NCBI GenBank assembly: GCA_963841415.1
Contig: CAWJCN010000003.1
Coordinates: 248,001-312,000, forward strand
DNA from: DASUAS01 sp963841415
GTDB lineage: Bacteria > Actinomycetota > Acidimicrobiia > IMCC26256 > DASPTH01
Length of the DNA: 64,000 bases
Direction of reading: 5' to 3'
The position numbers and the translations under genes are program-made. A model generated the notes under the pieces. That model was given only the letters and a program-made list of their open reading frames with translations, was not told where the DNA came from and did no database searches. This document shows positions 1-9,427 of this stretch, one piece after another; positions within the stretch are counted from its first letter, which is position 1; every line of letters begins with the position of its first letter.

Positions 1-1411
1 GGAGAAACTTCGCGACTGGTGGAACGAGCGACACCGGGTACCGCCGGTAGCCGCGCAGCCCATCGGTCGAAGTGTCGAAGAACAGCATCGGGGGGTGGGC
101 GACCAGCGAGCGCACGAACGTGTTCCGCGCACCGGGCGTCGCGTCACGGAGTCGCTGCGGACCGTTCGCACGGCCGGCGGTCCTGCCGGTGACGAAGTCG
201 GTGTTGACCATGCTCCCGCCGGGGGTCCGCCCCGACAGCCAGTACACCTCTGGTGCGTTGCCCCAGACGGTGACCCGGTCGCCGTCGTGGGTGTGCGCGG
301 TCGCGTAGTCGGCCATCGCCCGCACTGTCGGGTTCAGACCCGCTGGGGACAGCGCGAGCAGCCACGCGGCGATCGCGGGCGTGGCGACAACGACGACGAG
401 CATGCGGCGCGTCGCCGGCCGGCATGCCGCAGCACCGAGCCCGGCGAGGAAGCACAGCGGAGGCAACACCTGCAGCCAGTAGTGGCCGAAGAATCGCCAT
501 CCGGCAACGAACGCGACGAAGCCGGTACCCAGCCACAACCAGAGGTCGAAGTCGTCGCGCCGCCAGCCGCGGCGCAGCAACAACCACAACGACGCGACGT
601 TGGCGAGCACGAACAGATCGATGGCGAGGCCACCGCGTTCGCCCACGTTCTGCGATTCGCCGAGCGCCAGGACGGACCCGTTGCCCCCGAACGTCCAGTG
701 CCAGAAGGCGCCAAAGGGCACGACGAGCGCGACCGCCAAGATGGTGCCGGCGGTGCCGGCGAGCACGAGGAGCACGCGAGCCGGCCGTCGGCTTCCGTAC
801 CACCAGGCCGCGTAGGCCGCCGGGACGACCCCGACGATCCACGTCTGGCGGGTGAGCGTCGCCAGGCCGATCAGCATCCCCGCCGCGATCGCGCTGCGAC
901 GCGACCCGGAGCGCGCGGCAACGAGCGCGCCGCAGCCCGGGAGGAGCGCGAGGTGCGCGAAGTTGGCTGACTGCGCGTCGGTCGGCTGCATGGCGATCGC
1001 GCCGGCGACGAGCAGCCCGGCGGCCCACCATCCGGCAGTCGCGCCCGCCACGCGTCGCGCGCCGTACGCGAGGACGATCGCGGAGGCGGCGAGGCACACC
1101 GCCGCGACCACGTGCAGCGGGCGGAGGTCGCGCGAGGCGGTCGACAGGAACGATCCGGCGTAGACGAAGGCGGGGATCGGCGGCTTGCGGTCGATGGCGT
1201 CGCGGTAGAGCGTGCCGCCGCGTTGCACCACCATCCCCGCGGTGGCGATCGCCGCCTCGTCAGAGTCGAACAGTTGGTGGAGGTAGCCCGGAAGGTGCGC
1301 GATGACTGCGCCGCCGACCACGACGCCGACGCCGAGCCACCATCCTCGTCCCGAGGCGGGCGCCGCGGCTGAGATGGGTTCGGTCAGGGTGTCCTGCTCA
1401 GTGGAGGCCAA
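1..1411 (-). CDS. GT-C-type membrane glycosyltransferase (3' end outside window)
   Basis: Translating the minus strand gives a long hydrophobic protein running off the window start. An early acidic pair in FDSDEAAIATAG is followed by RDAIDRKPPIPAF, the usual pattern of ArnT/PMT-like GT-C enzymes, where the acidic pair lies in the first extracytoplasmic loop. Many membrane segments follow, for example AVCLAASAIVLAY and MLVVVVATPAIAAWLLA. Such enzymes move sugars from polyprenyl-phosphate donors outside the membrane. No ATG fits the start; TTG at 1411, with AAGGA 12 bases upstream, is my choice, and a GTG further in is possible. Family is well supported; substrate unknown. Confidence 0.8.
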   Translation of the reverse strand, partial: MASTEQDTLTEPISAAAPASGRGWWLGVGVVVGGAVIAHLPGYLHQLFDSDEAAIATAGMVVQRGGTLYRDAIDRKPPIPAFVYAGSFLSTASRDLRPLHVVAAVCLAASAIVLAYGARRVAGATAGWWAAGLLVAGAIAMQPTDAQSANFAHLALLPGCGALVAARSGSRRSAIAAGMLIGLATLTRQTWIVGVVPAAYAAWWYGSRRPARVLLVLAGTAGTILAVALVVPFGAFWHWTFGGNGSVLALGESQNVGERGGLAIDLFVLANVASLWLLLRRGWRRDDFDLWLWLGTGFVAFVAGWRFFGHYWLQVLPPLCFLAGLGAAACRPATRRMLVVVVATPAIAAWLLALSPAGLNPTVRAMADYATAHTHDGDRVTVWGNAPEVYWLSGRTPGGSMVNTDFVTGRTAGRANGPQRLRDATPGARNTFVRSLVAHPPMLFFDTSTDGLRGYRRYPVSLVPPVAKFL

Positions 1412-1440
1412 CGCGCGCGAGGATCCTTGGTGTGCAGGCC

Positions 1441-1671
1441 ATGGCGCGAGCCGTACTCGTCGCCCTCATCCGCTGGGCGACGCTCGTCGTCGGGATTGGC
1501 CTCACGACGCTCAGCTTCGTGCGCATGGTCGAAGTGCACAACCGGAGCGTGGACGCGGCTCCGTGGTGGTGGCTCGGTCTCATCGGGGTTGCGTCGACGG
1601 TGTTGGGTTTGGGAGCGCCGTGGTCGGCTCGAGCGCGGCGCGACGCCGACTCCCGACGTATCGGATCGTGA
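1441..1671 (+). CDS. Small two-helix membrane protein, hypothetical
   Basis: The predicted protein has about 76 residues, with a hydrophobic helix near the N-terminus (VLVALIRWATLVVGIGLTTL) and a second around WWWLGLIGVASTVLGLGA, then a short Arg-rich tail. It is divergent from the glycosyltransferase to its left, with only 29 bases between the two starts. Its 3' end overlaps the convergent gene at 1580 by about 90 bases, which counts against it. A GTG at 1432 is an alternative start. I recognise no family; the hydrophobic pattern is the only support. Confidence 0.45.
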   Translation: MARAVLVALIRWATLVVGIGLTTLSFVRMVEVHNRSVDAAPWWWLGLIGVASTVLGLGAPWSARARRDADSRRIGS

Positions 1672-3106
1672 ACTCGAGTCCAACGCTCCCGAGCACCAGG
1701 AGGAGCGGGCCGGCTTCGACCCGGAATCGGTTGTTCTCGCGGTAGTCGAGCGCGTTGCCCACGACCACCGACCAGACGAGCAGGATCAAGGCGATCGTCG
1801 TCACGGTGTGGAGCACCGCGTCGTGATGGCGGCGACGCCAGCCCACCACGGCTCCGAAGACCGCGAAGCCGAACAGCGCCAGGATCGTGTAGCTCACCGA
1901 GCCGAGAGCTTCGCCCCACGGAAAGGGACCGGCTGAGGCGCCGAAGCGGGCCGGATCGTTCCAGCCGATGGCGACCGGTCGCACGAGCACGATGCGGTCG
2001 AACCAGTCGGCGTACCCGGCGATCGGGCGGCGGTCAGCGCGGAGTTGCAGCGAGTCGTCGCCCGGTTCCGCCCACACCGTGTAGGCGGCGAGCTCGGCGC
2101 GCGCGGCAGCCGCCGCTCCGCCGTGACGCAGCAGCTCGATCGAGTCGTGCTGGTATTGCGAGGCCACGTCGGTGTAGAGCGACGCGTTGAAGTTCGGTTG
2201 TCCCGTGGACTTCACGAGCTTGTCGGTGGCCGGGTTCCCGTACTGTGTGGGATGCGGGAATTCCGCCGTGTACGCGGACGGTGCACGGAAGGGAACGTGG
2301 CACGCGGAACGTCTCACCCTGCCTTCCGAGGCGAGCCGGCGGCACTCCGACCCCGAGACGCCCGCATGAGCCACGTACGAGAGGTTCATGCCCAGCCACG
2401 AGCTGTTGGACCAGCTGTCGAAGACGACGACGTTCTTCACCGACCACGCGCCCGCCACGACCAGCGGTACCGCAGCGATGGCGGCGAGCTGGCGCGGCGC
2501 GACCGTGAGCTGACGCCACAGCACCGCCAGCACGAGCACCAGCAACAGGATGTGGAACGAGCTGCGCATGAGCACCAACGCGCCGAGGCAGCCGGCGAAG
2601 AGCGCGCCGTCCGAGGTGCGTCGAGTGCTGGCGAAGCGGGTCAGCGCGAACAGCGCCAGCGCGGTGAGGAACACCTGCAGTTCGGTGTAGAAGAACCAGC
2701 TCTCGGTGAGGATCGTCTCCGGCGCGACCAGGAACACGCAGACGATCACGACGCCTAACCACGTGCGGACCCCGAGTCGCGCCATCGTGGAGAACACCAG
2801 CAGCGCGGTCGCCAGGCCGGCGAGTGCCCAGAGTGCGGCAAGGACGGTCTGCACGAGGTCATTCGGGAGCTGGACGACCGCGGCAGTGAAGAGATTGAAC
2901 AACGGGGGCTGGCTGTGGAGGTAGAAGATGCTCAAGAAGGGGTGATCTCGCAGCAGTTTGACGTCGAGGAGCTGGTACGCGTTGTGAAGCAGCCCGTCGT
3001 CATAACGCACGCCGGCGACAAACGCCGCGACCCGTGACACGACAAACACCGCGACGATCACGATCGAGGGCGACCAGCGTCGTTGCCGGAGTGCTGTCGC
3101 GGTCAT
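1580..3106 (-). CDS. Polytopic membrane glycosyltransferase-like protein
   Basis: The 508-residue product starts at ATG 3106 (MTATALRQ). After the first membrane helix come VRYDDGLLHNAYQLLDV and FYLHSQPPLFNLF. An acidic pair followed by an H/K-x-PP loop is typical of GT-39/ArnT-like GT-C enzymes. About ten hydrophobic segments surround a long extracytoplasmic loop (roughly residues 255-360). The open frame extends to 3373, but that extra N-terminal part is Arg-rich non-coding reading. The gene is divergent from the phosphatase-like gene at 3238 and may share a role in envelope glycan assembly. Function at family level only. Confidence 0.75.
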   Translation of the reverse strand: MTATALRQRRWSPSIVIVAVFVVSRVAAFVAGVRYDDGLLHNAYQLLDVKLLRDHPFLSIFYLHSQPPLFNLFTAAVVQLPNDLVQTVLAALWALAGLATALLVFSTMARLGVRTWLGVVIVCVFLVAPETILTESWFFYTELQVFLTALALFALTRFASTRRTSDGALFAGCLGALVLMRSSFHILLLVLVLAVLWRQLTVAPRQLAAIAAVPLVVAGAWSVKNVVVFDSWSNSSWLGMNLSYVAHAGVSGSECRRLASEGRVRRSACHVPFRAPSAYTAEFPHPTQYGNPATDKLVKSTGQPNFNASLYTDVASQYQHDSIELLRHGGAAAAARAELAAYTVWAEPGDDSLQLRADRRPIAGYADWFDRIVLVRPVAIGWNDPARFGASAGPFPWGEALGSVSYTILALFGFAVFGAVVGWRRRHHDAVLHTVTTIALILLVWSVVVGNALDYRENNRFRVEAGPLLLVLGSVGLEFTIRYVGSRRRAALEPTTALPNPTPSTQPR

Positions 3107-3237
3107 GGCGCAGCGCCGGGAGGCACACGACCCGCCTGCAGCACGGCCGCACTGTACTGTCCACACCGGCTCGGACGGCCGCGCATCTCCCGGCGTGTCG
3201 GCGGCTGTGATATCGCCCGGGTGAGGTGCGCGCGGTG

Positions 3238-5595
3238 ATGCCCCATGATGACGAGCGGTCGGTTCGATCGAACCGCGCGCGCTGGCGCAGGGTGACTCGG
3301 CTCGTCCTGAGTGCCGTGGCGGCGAGCACGGCGACCGCCGCGTTCGCGACCGGCGCCGGCGCGACCACGCCATCGGGTGCGCGTCATCCGCGCCGGGTCC
3401 TCATCGTGTCGGTCCCGACGTTCACGTGGAGCGAGCTCGACCCCGCGGTCGCGCCGAACCTCACGCGGTTCCTCGACCACGCAGCGATCGCTGATCTCTC
3501 CACTCGGGGCGACCGGCAACCGGCCGCGTTGGGCGCGGCCTACGTGACGATCGGTGCGGGCGCCCGAGCCGCCGGGGACACGACCACCGATGGCGAAGGT
3601 TTCGAGGTGGGCGAACGCTTCGGCGTGGTGTCGGCAGGCGCCGCGTACCGGCAGCGCACCGGCACCGCTCCCGGTGACGGCATCGTCGACCTCGGGATTG
3701 CCCGCATCGACAGCGCGAACTCGTCGCTCCTGTACGGAGCCATACCCGGCGCGCTGGGCGACACGCTGACGCGAAGTGCCTACTCCACTGAAGTTGTCGC
3801 CAACAGCGACGTGGTCCAACCGGAGGCGAACGCGTCGACTCCGAGATACGCCCGGTCCGCAGTTGGCGCGCTCATGGGCGAGGACGGGCGCCTCGCGCAC
3901 GGAGCGGTCGCTAGCACGATCCTCGAGCACGACGGTGCGGCACCGTTCGGCGAGCGTCTCGATCAGGCGGCAGTCGTCGCCGCCTTCGCGAGTGACTGGC
4001 ACCGGAATTCGGTTGCCCTCGTCGAGGCCTCCGATCTCGTGCGCGCTGACCTTGCGACCTCGTCCGCCACCGCGACTGGCGCGGCCGATCTCCGCCGGAA
4101 GGCGCTCCGCTGGAGCGACCAGCTGTTCGCTCTGCTCATGCGACACGTCGACCTTTCCCGCGACGTGGTTCTCGTGGTCGCGCCAGTGCCACCCGGTGGG
4201 AACCGCTCGGTCACCGTCGTGGGCCTCCGCGGGCCGGGCGTCGAGGCAGGCTTGCTCCGCTCGGCCACCACGCGCCGCTCGGGGTTCGTGACCCTCGCCG
4301 ACGTGGCGCCCACCATCCTCGATCACCTCGGCGTCGCCGCGCCGGAATCGATGGAGGGACGGCCGATGCTCGTCGACGCCGGGCATGGCAGCGCGGCCGA
4401 CCGGCGCGCGCTGCTGGAACAGGCGAACGCAGACGGGCTGCTCCGTGACGACCTCGTGAACCCGGTGACCGCGATCGTGCTCTGGACCGCGATCGCGCTC
4501 GCCGTCGCATGCGTGTTCCTCCTGGTCGTGCGGCCCTCACTCCCGGACCGCCGACCGTGGCTTCGTCTGCTGATCCAGTGGATCGCACTCGCGCTCGTTG
4601 GGTTCCTCTTTGCGACCATGTTCGCGACGCTCTTCCACTTCGGCGAGCACGGCGGCAAGGTCGGCTTCTGGTCGTTCACTCTGGTGTTCGCCGTGGCCTT
4701 TGCCGCCGCGTGTCGTCTGGTCGGGCGTTGGCGACCGCTTGATGCGGTGATCTGGGCGCTCGGCGCACTGGTCGCCGTGAGCGTCGTCGACCAGCTCACC
4801 GGGGGGCACCTCGAGTTCGACTCGGTGTTCGGCTATTCGGCGACCGTTGGTATCCGTTTCTCCGGGATCGGGAACCAGTCGTCTGCTCTCCTGGCGACCG
4901 CCGCGGTGTTGGTGGCGGGATTCGTCGCGTGGAGGTTCGCCGAGCCGTGGAACGCGCGTGTCGCCCTCGCGGTGTTGGCCGTGTCGTTCGTGGCGATCAC
5001 TCCGCCGCTGTTCGGACAGGACTTCGGGGGCACGCTCGCTGCCGCGCCCGCGTTTGCGTTGCTCGCGTGGATGCTCCTCGGGCACCGCGTCACGGTGCGT
5101 GCGGTGCTCGCCCTGGTCGGCATCCTCGTCGTGAGCGGTCTCGTCGTCGGATTCCTCGATCTGCTCCGGCCGAAGGACCAGCGATCGCACGTCGGTCGCT
5201 TCTTCGAGAAAGTGGGGAACGAAGGGTTCTCCGGCTTCTCGTCGGTGATCGAACGCAAGGGCGGCGAGAACGCTGCGACGTTCTCGAGCATGATCTACCT
5301 CGTGCTCATCGTCGTCGTCGTGCTCGCCGGTCTATTCCTGTGGCTGCGACCACCGCGGCCGCTCACCGCTGTGCTCGAACATGTCCCGACGCTCCGACCG
5401 GTCTCCGTGTCCCTCGCGATCCTGATCCTCCTGTCGTACGGGCTCAACGACTCCGGGCTCGCGATCCCGGCCATCATGCTCGCCCTGGTGACTGCGACTG
5501 CCAGCTATGTGCTGGTCGACGAACACAGCGACGACGGAGGTGCGACGAATCCTGTCGAGGTCCCGACCGACGTCCTCGCTGCTCGAGCGGAGTGA
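3238..5595 (+). CDS. Membrane protein with alkaline-phosphatase-like exodomain
   Basis: About 785 residues. An N-terminal signal/anchor (LVLSAVAASTATAAFATGAG) is followed by an extracytoplasmic domain, roughly residues 45-390, with the layout of the alkaline phosphatase/sulfatase superfamily (VLIVSVPTFTWSELD near the start and SGFVTLADVAPTILDHLG near the end). The C-terminal half has about ten membrane helices (such as AIVLWTAIALAVACVFLLV), ending in a short cytoplasmic tail. Membrane-fused proteins of this kind are seen in actinobacteria, where an envelope phosphoester role is suspected. ATG 3238 is chosen; GTG 3226 and 3235 are in frame, and GGGTGAGG precedes them. Metal ligands could not be assigned with certainty. 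Confidence 0.75.
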   Translation: MPHDDERSVRSNRARWRRVTRLVLSAVAASTATAAFATGAGATTPSGARHPRRVLIVSVPTFTWSELDPAVAPNLTRFLDHAAIADLSTRGDRQPAALGAAYVTIGAGARAAGDTTTDGEGFEVGERFGVVSAGAAYRQRTGTAPGDGIVDLGIARIDSANSSLLYGAIPGALGDTLTRSAYSTEVVANSDVVQPEANASTPRYARSAVGALMGEDGRLAHGAVASTILEHDGAAPFGERLDQAAVVAAFASDWHRNSVALVEASDLVRADLATSSATATGAADLRRKALRWSDQLFALLMRHVDLSRDVVLVVAPVPPGGNRSVTVVGLRGPGVEAGLLRSATTRRSGFVTLADVAPTILDHLGVAAPESMEGRPMLVDAGHGSAADRRALLEQANADGLLRDDLVNPVTAIVLWTAIALAVACVFLLVVRPSLPDRRPWLRLLIQWIALALVGFLFATMFATLFHFGEHGGKVGFWSFTLVFAVAFAAACRLVGRWRPLDAVIWALGALVAVSVVDQLTGGHLEFDSVFGYSATVGIRFSGIGNQSSALLATAAVLVAGFVAWRFAEPWNARVALAVLAVSFVAITPPLFGQDFGGTLAAAPAFALLAWMLLGHRVTVRAVLALVGILVVSGLVVGFLDLLRPKDQRSHVGRFFEKVGNEGFSGFSSVIERKGGENAATFSSMIYLVLIVVVVLAGLFLWLRPPRPLTAVLEHVPTLRPVSVSLAILILLSYGLNDSGLAIPAIMLALVTATASYVLVDEHSDDGGATNPVEVPTDVLAARAE

Positions 5596-6087
5596 GCGAG
5601 TTCGCGAGTCCTGGCTTCGCGAGTCCTGGCTTCGCGTGTCGTAGGCGGGTTGTCGTTCCTGTTGCTAATACCTTGCGAACGGACCGTACGCGATCCCGAG
5701 GTGTCGTCGTCGACTAGTCGCGCAGTGAAAGTACCCCGGTCAGAGGTTCCGGTTCATGGTTGACACTGCGGCTCCGACGAGGCGACGCGTTCGCATCGGA
5801 TGCCGGCGGTCGAGGCGACGCTTCATCGAGATGTGTCACACCGTTACCGACAGCCTCCCGGCGGTTCTCGTCGCGTTGCGCGTGGCCGGTGCCTGATCGA
5901 GCTTGTCACGGGCTCCTTGGTCGGTGTGCCGATGTTCGACCGGCTCGGCCGGAGCTGCTGTACCCGGGTGTCGGACCGGCGCAGAGCTCGCGCTCGCTCG
6001 GTGTCCGTCGATGAGGCAGCCTGTGCCAGGGACCGACGGCATTTCACCTTCTCATCGGCCCATGGCTACAACTTCAGGGGTACGCGC
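5596..6087 (+). other. Gene-free stretch between phosphatase gene and recombinant scar
   Basis: No frame has convincing codon use. The left edge carries a short tandem repeat (5601-5630). The rest shows nothing recognisable as a tRNA, terminator or gene fragment. Confidence 0.5.
5601..5630 (+). repeat. 15-bp perfect tandem duplication
   Basis: TTCGCGAGTCCTGGC occurs twice head to tail (5601-5615 and 5616-5630), followed by a partial third copy (TTCGCG), just after the stop codon at 5595. It looks like replication slippage. No function is proposed. Confidence 0.9.
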
Positions 6088-6240
6088 ATGGGTTTCTACA
6101 GGAACAGCTTCTCCCTCGCTTGCAGGACAAGGTCATGGCCCGCACGCCGAACCGAGCGGTACGGGCGCGTGTCTGCGCAGGGCTGCGCGGCGCAGTGGTC
6201 GAGGTTGGGTTCGGCACCGGACTCAACGCGCCGTACTACC
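6088..6240 (+). pseudogene. 5' fragment of class I SAM-dependent methyltransferase, frameshifted
   Basis: ATG 6088 reads MGFY and then loses frame. From 6100, shifted by one base, the sequence reads QLLPRLQDKVMARTPNRAV, followed by VVEVGFGTGLNAPYY. That is the N-terminal helix plus glycine-rich SAM-binding motif I (E/D-x-GxGxG) of UbiE-like methyltransferases. A missing C after TAC (6097-6099) would restore MGFYQEQLLPR. The homology stops abruptly right after motif I, at about 6238, where permease coding sequence begins. It is therefore a frameshifted and truncated remnant of about 50 codons. Confidence 0.8.
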
Positions 6241-6882
6241 GCGGGCGAGGTCGCCAAGGAATTCCCGACGGCTCCCCGCGACAGCTTCCTCATCGCCAAC
6301 GCGGCCTATGTGAGCCGCCAGACCGGCGATCCCAGCATCGGCGCGTTCCTCATCGACACCGGAAGCTCGTCACCCGCCGCAGTCGCACGACACGTTCGCG
6401 CCAAGCTCGGTACCGCGGCCACAGTCACCGACATCCAGACATCACGACGGATCGTCGGCTCCAGCCTCACCGCCGTCGATCTCGCTGGACTCACCCGCGT
6501 CGAACTCGGCTTCGCGCTCGTGCTCGCGGCAGCCTCCACCGGCCTCGTGCTCTGGCTCGGCCTGGCCGAGCGTCGACGCACCTTCGCTATCGCGACCTCC
6601 CTCGGCGCGCGGGCGCGCCACCTCGGCGGCTTCGTCTGGAGCGAGGCCGGCTTCGTCCTCGTGGTGGGCTCGCTGCTCGGCGCGATCGGTGCCGTCGCGC
6701 TCTCCCAGATGCTCGTGAAGGTGCTCACCGGTGTCTTCGACCCACCGCCGGCAGCACTGAACGTGCCGTGGGCGTACCTCGGAACCGTCTTCGCCGTTGC
6801 CGTCGCCGCGACCGTCGTGGCGGGGTCGTCGGCGATTCGCGCGACACGCCGACCCGCATTGGAGTTGCTGCGCGATCTGTGA
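6241..6882 (+). pseudogene. 3' fragment of FtsX/MacB-type ABC permease
   Basis: An open frame from about 6241 encodes roughly 210 residues matching the C-terminal end of lipoprotein-type permeases. It shows a short extracytoplasmic piece, then helices LGFALVLAAASTGLVLWLG, AGFVLVVGSLLGAIGAVALS and YLGTVFAVAVAATVVAGSSA. The end, SAIRATRRPALELLRDL, is the classic FtsX-domain terminus. The cytoplasmic loop RRRTFAIATSLGARARHLG is also typical. The N-terminal helix, most of the periplasmic domain and any start codon are missing. The open frame continues upstream only by chance into methyltransferase sequence. It is probably untranslated. Confidence 0.85.
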
Positions 6883-7072
6883 CTGCCAACACATCCGCCG
6901 GTACCGGACACCAACCGAGATGAGCCTTTGTCTGACCCGTCCCATCGGGTCGACGCGCGAACTCACAGGGAACTCTCACCATCGACTGTTAGGTTCAGCG
7001 GTGGAGGGCCCGATCGCCGAGGAGACTGATGGAGACCGAGGTCCACCTATCGGGTGACGTGCGGATCCCCGT

Positions 7073-8011
7073 GTGGTTGGCGCCGTGATCGAGGCCCGGG
7101 GGCTCACCAAACGCTACGGGGCGACGGTCGCGGTCGATGGGCTGAGCTTCGGCGTGCAGCCTGGTCGTGTGACCGGGTTTCTCGGGCCGAACGGCGCCGG
7201 CAAGACGACCACGATGCGCCTCGTGCTCGGTCTGGATCATCCGAGCGCAGGCAGTGTGACGGTCGCGGGGAAGTCCTACGCGGATCACCGCTTCCCTCTC
7301 TATGAGGTCGGCGCCCTGCTCGACGCCAAAGCTGTACACGGCGGCCGACGAGCCCGGGAGCACCTGTGGTGTCTGGCGCAGTCGAATCGCATTCCGCGAC
7401 GGCGTGTCGAGGAAGTGCTCGACGTCGTCGGTCTCACTGAAGTCGCTCGCCGACGGGTGGGCACCTTCTCGCTCGGCATGAGTCAGCGGCTCGGGATCGC
7501 GGCAGCATTGTTGGGTGATCCCGAGGTGCTCATGTTCGACGAGCCGGTGAACGGCCTCGACCCCGAAGGCATCGTGTGGATCCGCAACCTCTTTCGGTCG
7601 TTGGCCGATGAGGGCCGCACGGTCTTCGTGTCGAGCCATCTCATGACCGAGATGGCTCTCACCGCCGATCACCTGATCGTGATCGGCCGGGGGAAGTTGA
7701 TCGCCGACGAATCGATCGCCGATCTCTTGTCGCGGGGCTCGGGGAGCGTGCGGGTCGGCTCACCCGAAGCCGCGCGTCTGGGTGCTCTGCTCGCTGAGGT
7801 CGGTGGGCGCGTCGACGCCGAAGCCGACCGTGTCATCGTGGTCCGTGAACTTGGCGCACCGGCGATCGGGGAGATCGCGGCGCGGCACGGGATCGTCCTG
7901 CACGAGCTCACCTCCGAGCAGGCGTCACTCGAGGAGACGTTCTTCGAGCTCACCGACGACAGCGTCGAGTTCCACGGCGATGCCGTCGCCGCAGCGGAGG
8001 CAGCCCGATGA
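7073..8011 (+). CDS. ABC transporter ATP-binding protein
   Basis: A 312-residue ATPase of the drug/antibiotic exporter class (CcmA/DrrA type). Walker A is FLGPNGAGKTTTMRLV, the signature is TFSLGMSQRLGIA, Walker B is EVLMFDEPVNGLDPEG, and the H-loop is VSSHLMTE. After the ATPase core comes the roughly 90-residue C-terminal extension seen in DrrA-like subunits, ending SLEETFFELTDD. GTG 7073 is the longest start; GTG 7085 (VIEARGLTKRYG) fits the family N-terminus equally well. It overlaps the following permease by ATGA, so the two subunits are translationally coupled. Substrate unknown. Confidence 0.93.
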   Translation: MVGAVIEARGLTKRYGATVAVDGLSFGVQPGRVTGFLGPNGAGKTTTMRLVLGLDHPSAGSVTVAGKSYADHRFPLYEVGALLDAKAVHGGRRAREHLWCLAQSNRIPRRRVEEVLDVVGLTEVARRRVGTFSLGMSQRLGIAAALLGDPEVLMFDEPVNGLDPEGIVWIRNLFRSLADEGRTVFVSSHLMTEMALTADHLIVIGRGKLIADESIADLLSRGSGSVRVGSPEAARLGALLAEVGGRVDAEADRVIVVRELGAPAIGEIAARHGIVLHELTSEQASLEETFFELTDDSVEFHGDAVAAAEAAR

Positions 8012-8838
8012 CCGCGCTTGATGCGCGGCGCGTCGGCGACGATCGGCTCCGGGCACCAGTGAGCGGCTCCGTACGCGCCGCGTTGGCGTCGGAAGCGACG
8101 AAGCTGCGATCCGTGCGATCGACGGTGTGGACGCTGGTGGTCGCGGTCGTGGCCACGGTCGGGATCGGCGCGCTCATCACCACCGCGCGCGTGAGTCGCT
8201 GGAGCGAGCTCTCGCCGCGCGAGCGGCTCACGCTGGACCCGACCACCATCAGCCTGCGCGGCGTCTTCCTCGCCCAACTCGCGCTCGGAGTACTGGGCGT
8301 GCTCGTGATCAGCTCCGAGTACACGACCGGGATGATCCGCACGACGTTCGCGGCTGTGCCCCGCCGACCACTGGTGCTCTTCGCCAAGGCGGTCACCTTC
8401 AGCGTCGTCGCGTTCGTCGTCGCGACGGCGGCATCATTCGCCGCATTTCTGATCGGCCAGAGCATCCTCGCGGCCAAGCATGCGAACGTGACGTTGTCTG
8501 ATCCGGGGGTACTGCGGGCCGTCCTCGGCGCGGGCGGCTACCTGACCCTCGTGGGGTTGCTCGGGCTCGGACTCGGCACGCTGTTGCGGCGCACCGCGGG
8601 TGCGATCGCCACGCTGTTTGGCCTCGTGCTGGTGCTCCCCGCACTCACCGAAGCGCTCCCATCGCCGTGGAACACCGACGTCGGCAAGCTGCTACCCATC
8701 AACGCGGGCCGCGCGATGTTCGCAGTGAGACCCTCGACCGATCTGCTCTCGCCCGGTCAGGGACTTCTCGTGCTGCTCGTCACCGTCAGCGTCGTTATGG
8801 CCTTGGCCACCGTCGCGCTGATGCGCCGAGACGCCTGA
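8008..8838 (+). CDS. ABC-2-type transporter permease
   Basis: The 276-residue membrane subunit partners the ATPase just upstream (overlap 8008-8011). About six helices are visible, for example STVWTLVVAVVATVGIGALI, TFSVVAFVVATAASFAAFLI and ALFGLVLVLPALTEALPS-like segments. SSEYTTGMIRTTFAAVPRR is the short motif often found after helix 2 of ABC-2 permeases. The N-terminal ASEATKLRSVRSTVWTL is a typical amphipathic entry helix. The pair likely exports a small molecule or lipid, or confers resistance; nothing local identifies the cargo. Confidence 0.88.
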   Translation: MTALDARRVGDDRLRAPVSGSVRAALASEATKLRSVRSTVWTLVVAVVATVGIGALITTARVSRWSELSPRERLTLDPTTISLRGVFLAQLALGVLGVLVISSEYTTGMIRTTFAAVPRRPLVLFAKAVTFSVVAFVVATAASFAAFLIGQSILAAKHANVTLSDPGVLRAVLGAGGYLTLVGLLGLGLGTLLRRTAGAIATLFGLVLVLPALTEALPSPWNTDVGKLLPINAGRAMFAVRPSTDLLSPGQGLLVLLVTVSVVMALATVALMRRDA

Positions 8839-9139
8839 CGCAAGCTCAGGACTACAGCGCAACAGGCGCGGCGACCACCGGGCGTCGCGACAACAGTCGC
8901 TAAAGAAACTGCGCTGCTCCATGCAACCTCGACCGGGCAACGACCCTCGCTGTCCGCCAAGCCGACGGGATGCGCTGACGTGGTGGTCCCCAGCCCCAGA
9001 CCGCCGTCGGCCTTCGGCTGGGAGAGGTGGTCCTCGTTGTCGCCAGGTGCTTCGCTGGGAGACACGTCCCGATTGACGCGCTTTGCTCCCGCCTTTAGCC
9101 TCGCCGAGGCACGAAGCACCTGATGTGAGAGGAAGAGCT
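8839..9139 (+). other. Gene-free stretch upstream of the small conserved protein
   Basis: About 300 bases with no frame of convincing coding character on either strand. It must hold the promoter of the gene at 9140. No clear hexamers or hairpin stand out. Confidence 0.45.
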
Positions 9140-9427
9140 ATGGCGTACGGGATTGTGCATCACTTCCCGGGTGGCACGAAGGAGAACTACGAGGCCTCCA
9201 TCGCCGCGGTGCATCCGAGCGACGGCAGTCTGCCCGATGGCCAGGTGTTCCACGCCGCTGGTCCATCCGCCGGTGGCTGGACAATCGTGGCGGTCCACGA
9301 GTCCAAGGAGAGCTGGGAGCAGTTCCACGACGGAGTCTTGATGCCTCGCATGCAGCAAGGCATCGAAGGTGGTTTTCCCACTCCTCCTGAAGAGATCGCC
9401 ATCGACATCTACAAGGTCGTTCCGTAG
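9140..9427 (+). CDS. Small conserved protein, ABM-like fold suspected
   Basis: A 95-residue soluble protein starting MAYGIVHHFPGGTKENYEAS. GAGGAAGAG lies just before ATG 9140 and fixes the start; the open frame extends to 9083. Length and pattern (an N-terminal strand, a helix, GWTIVAVHESKESWEQFHD, then a C-terminal strand IDIYKVV) resemble the dimeric alpha/beta-barrel group containing antibiotic-biosynthesis monooxygenases and stress-responsive barrels. Function is not assignable. It stands alone, followed by an apbE remnant on the other strand. Confidence 0.75.
   Translation: MAYGIVHHFPGGTKENYEASIAAVHPSDGSLPDGQVFHAAGPSAGGWTIVAVHESKESWEQFHDGVLMPRMQQGIEGGFPTPPEEIAIDIYKVVP

Noticed and set aside
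95..970. Long plus-strand open frame at the window start
   Set aside because: Arg/Gly/Pro-rich text without structure; the minus strand here encodes a clear membrane glycosyltransferase.
5800..6240. N-terminal half of the long frame ending at 6882
   Set aside because: It has no coding character. Only the permease-like part after 6241 is real, and the open frame across the junction is accidental.
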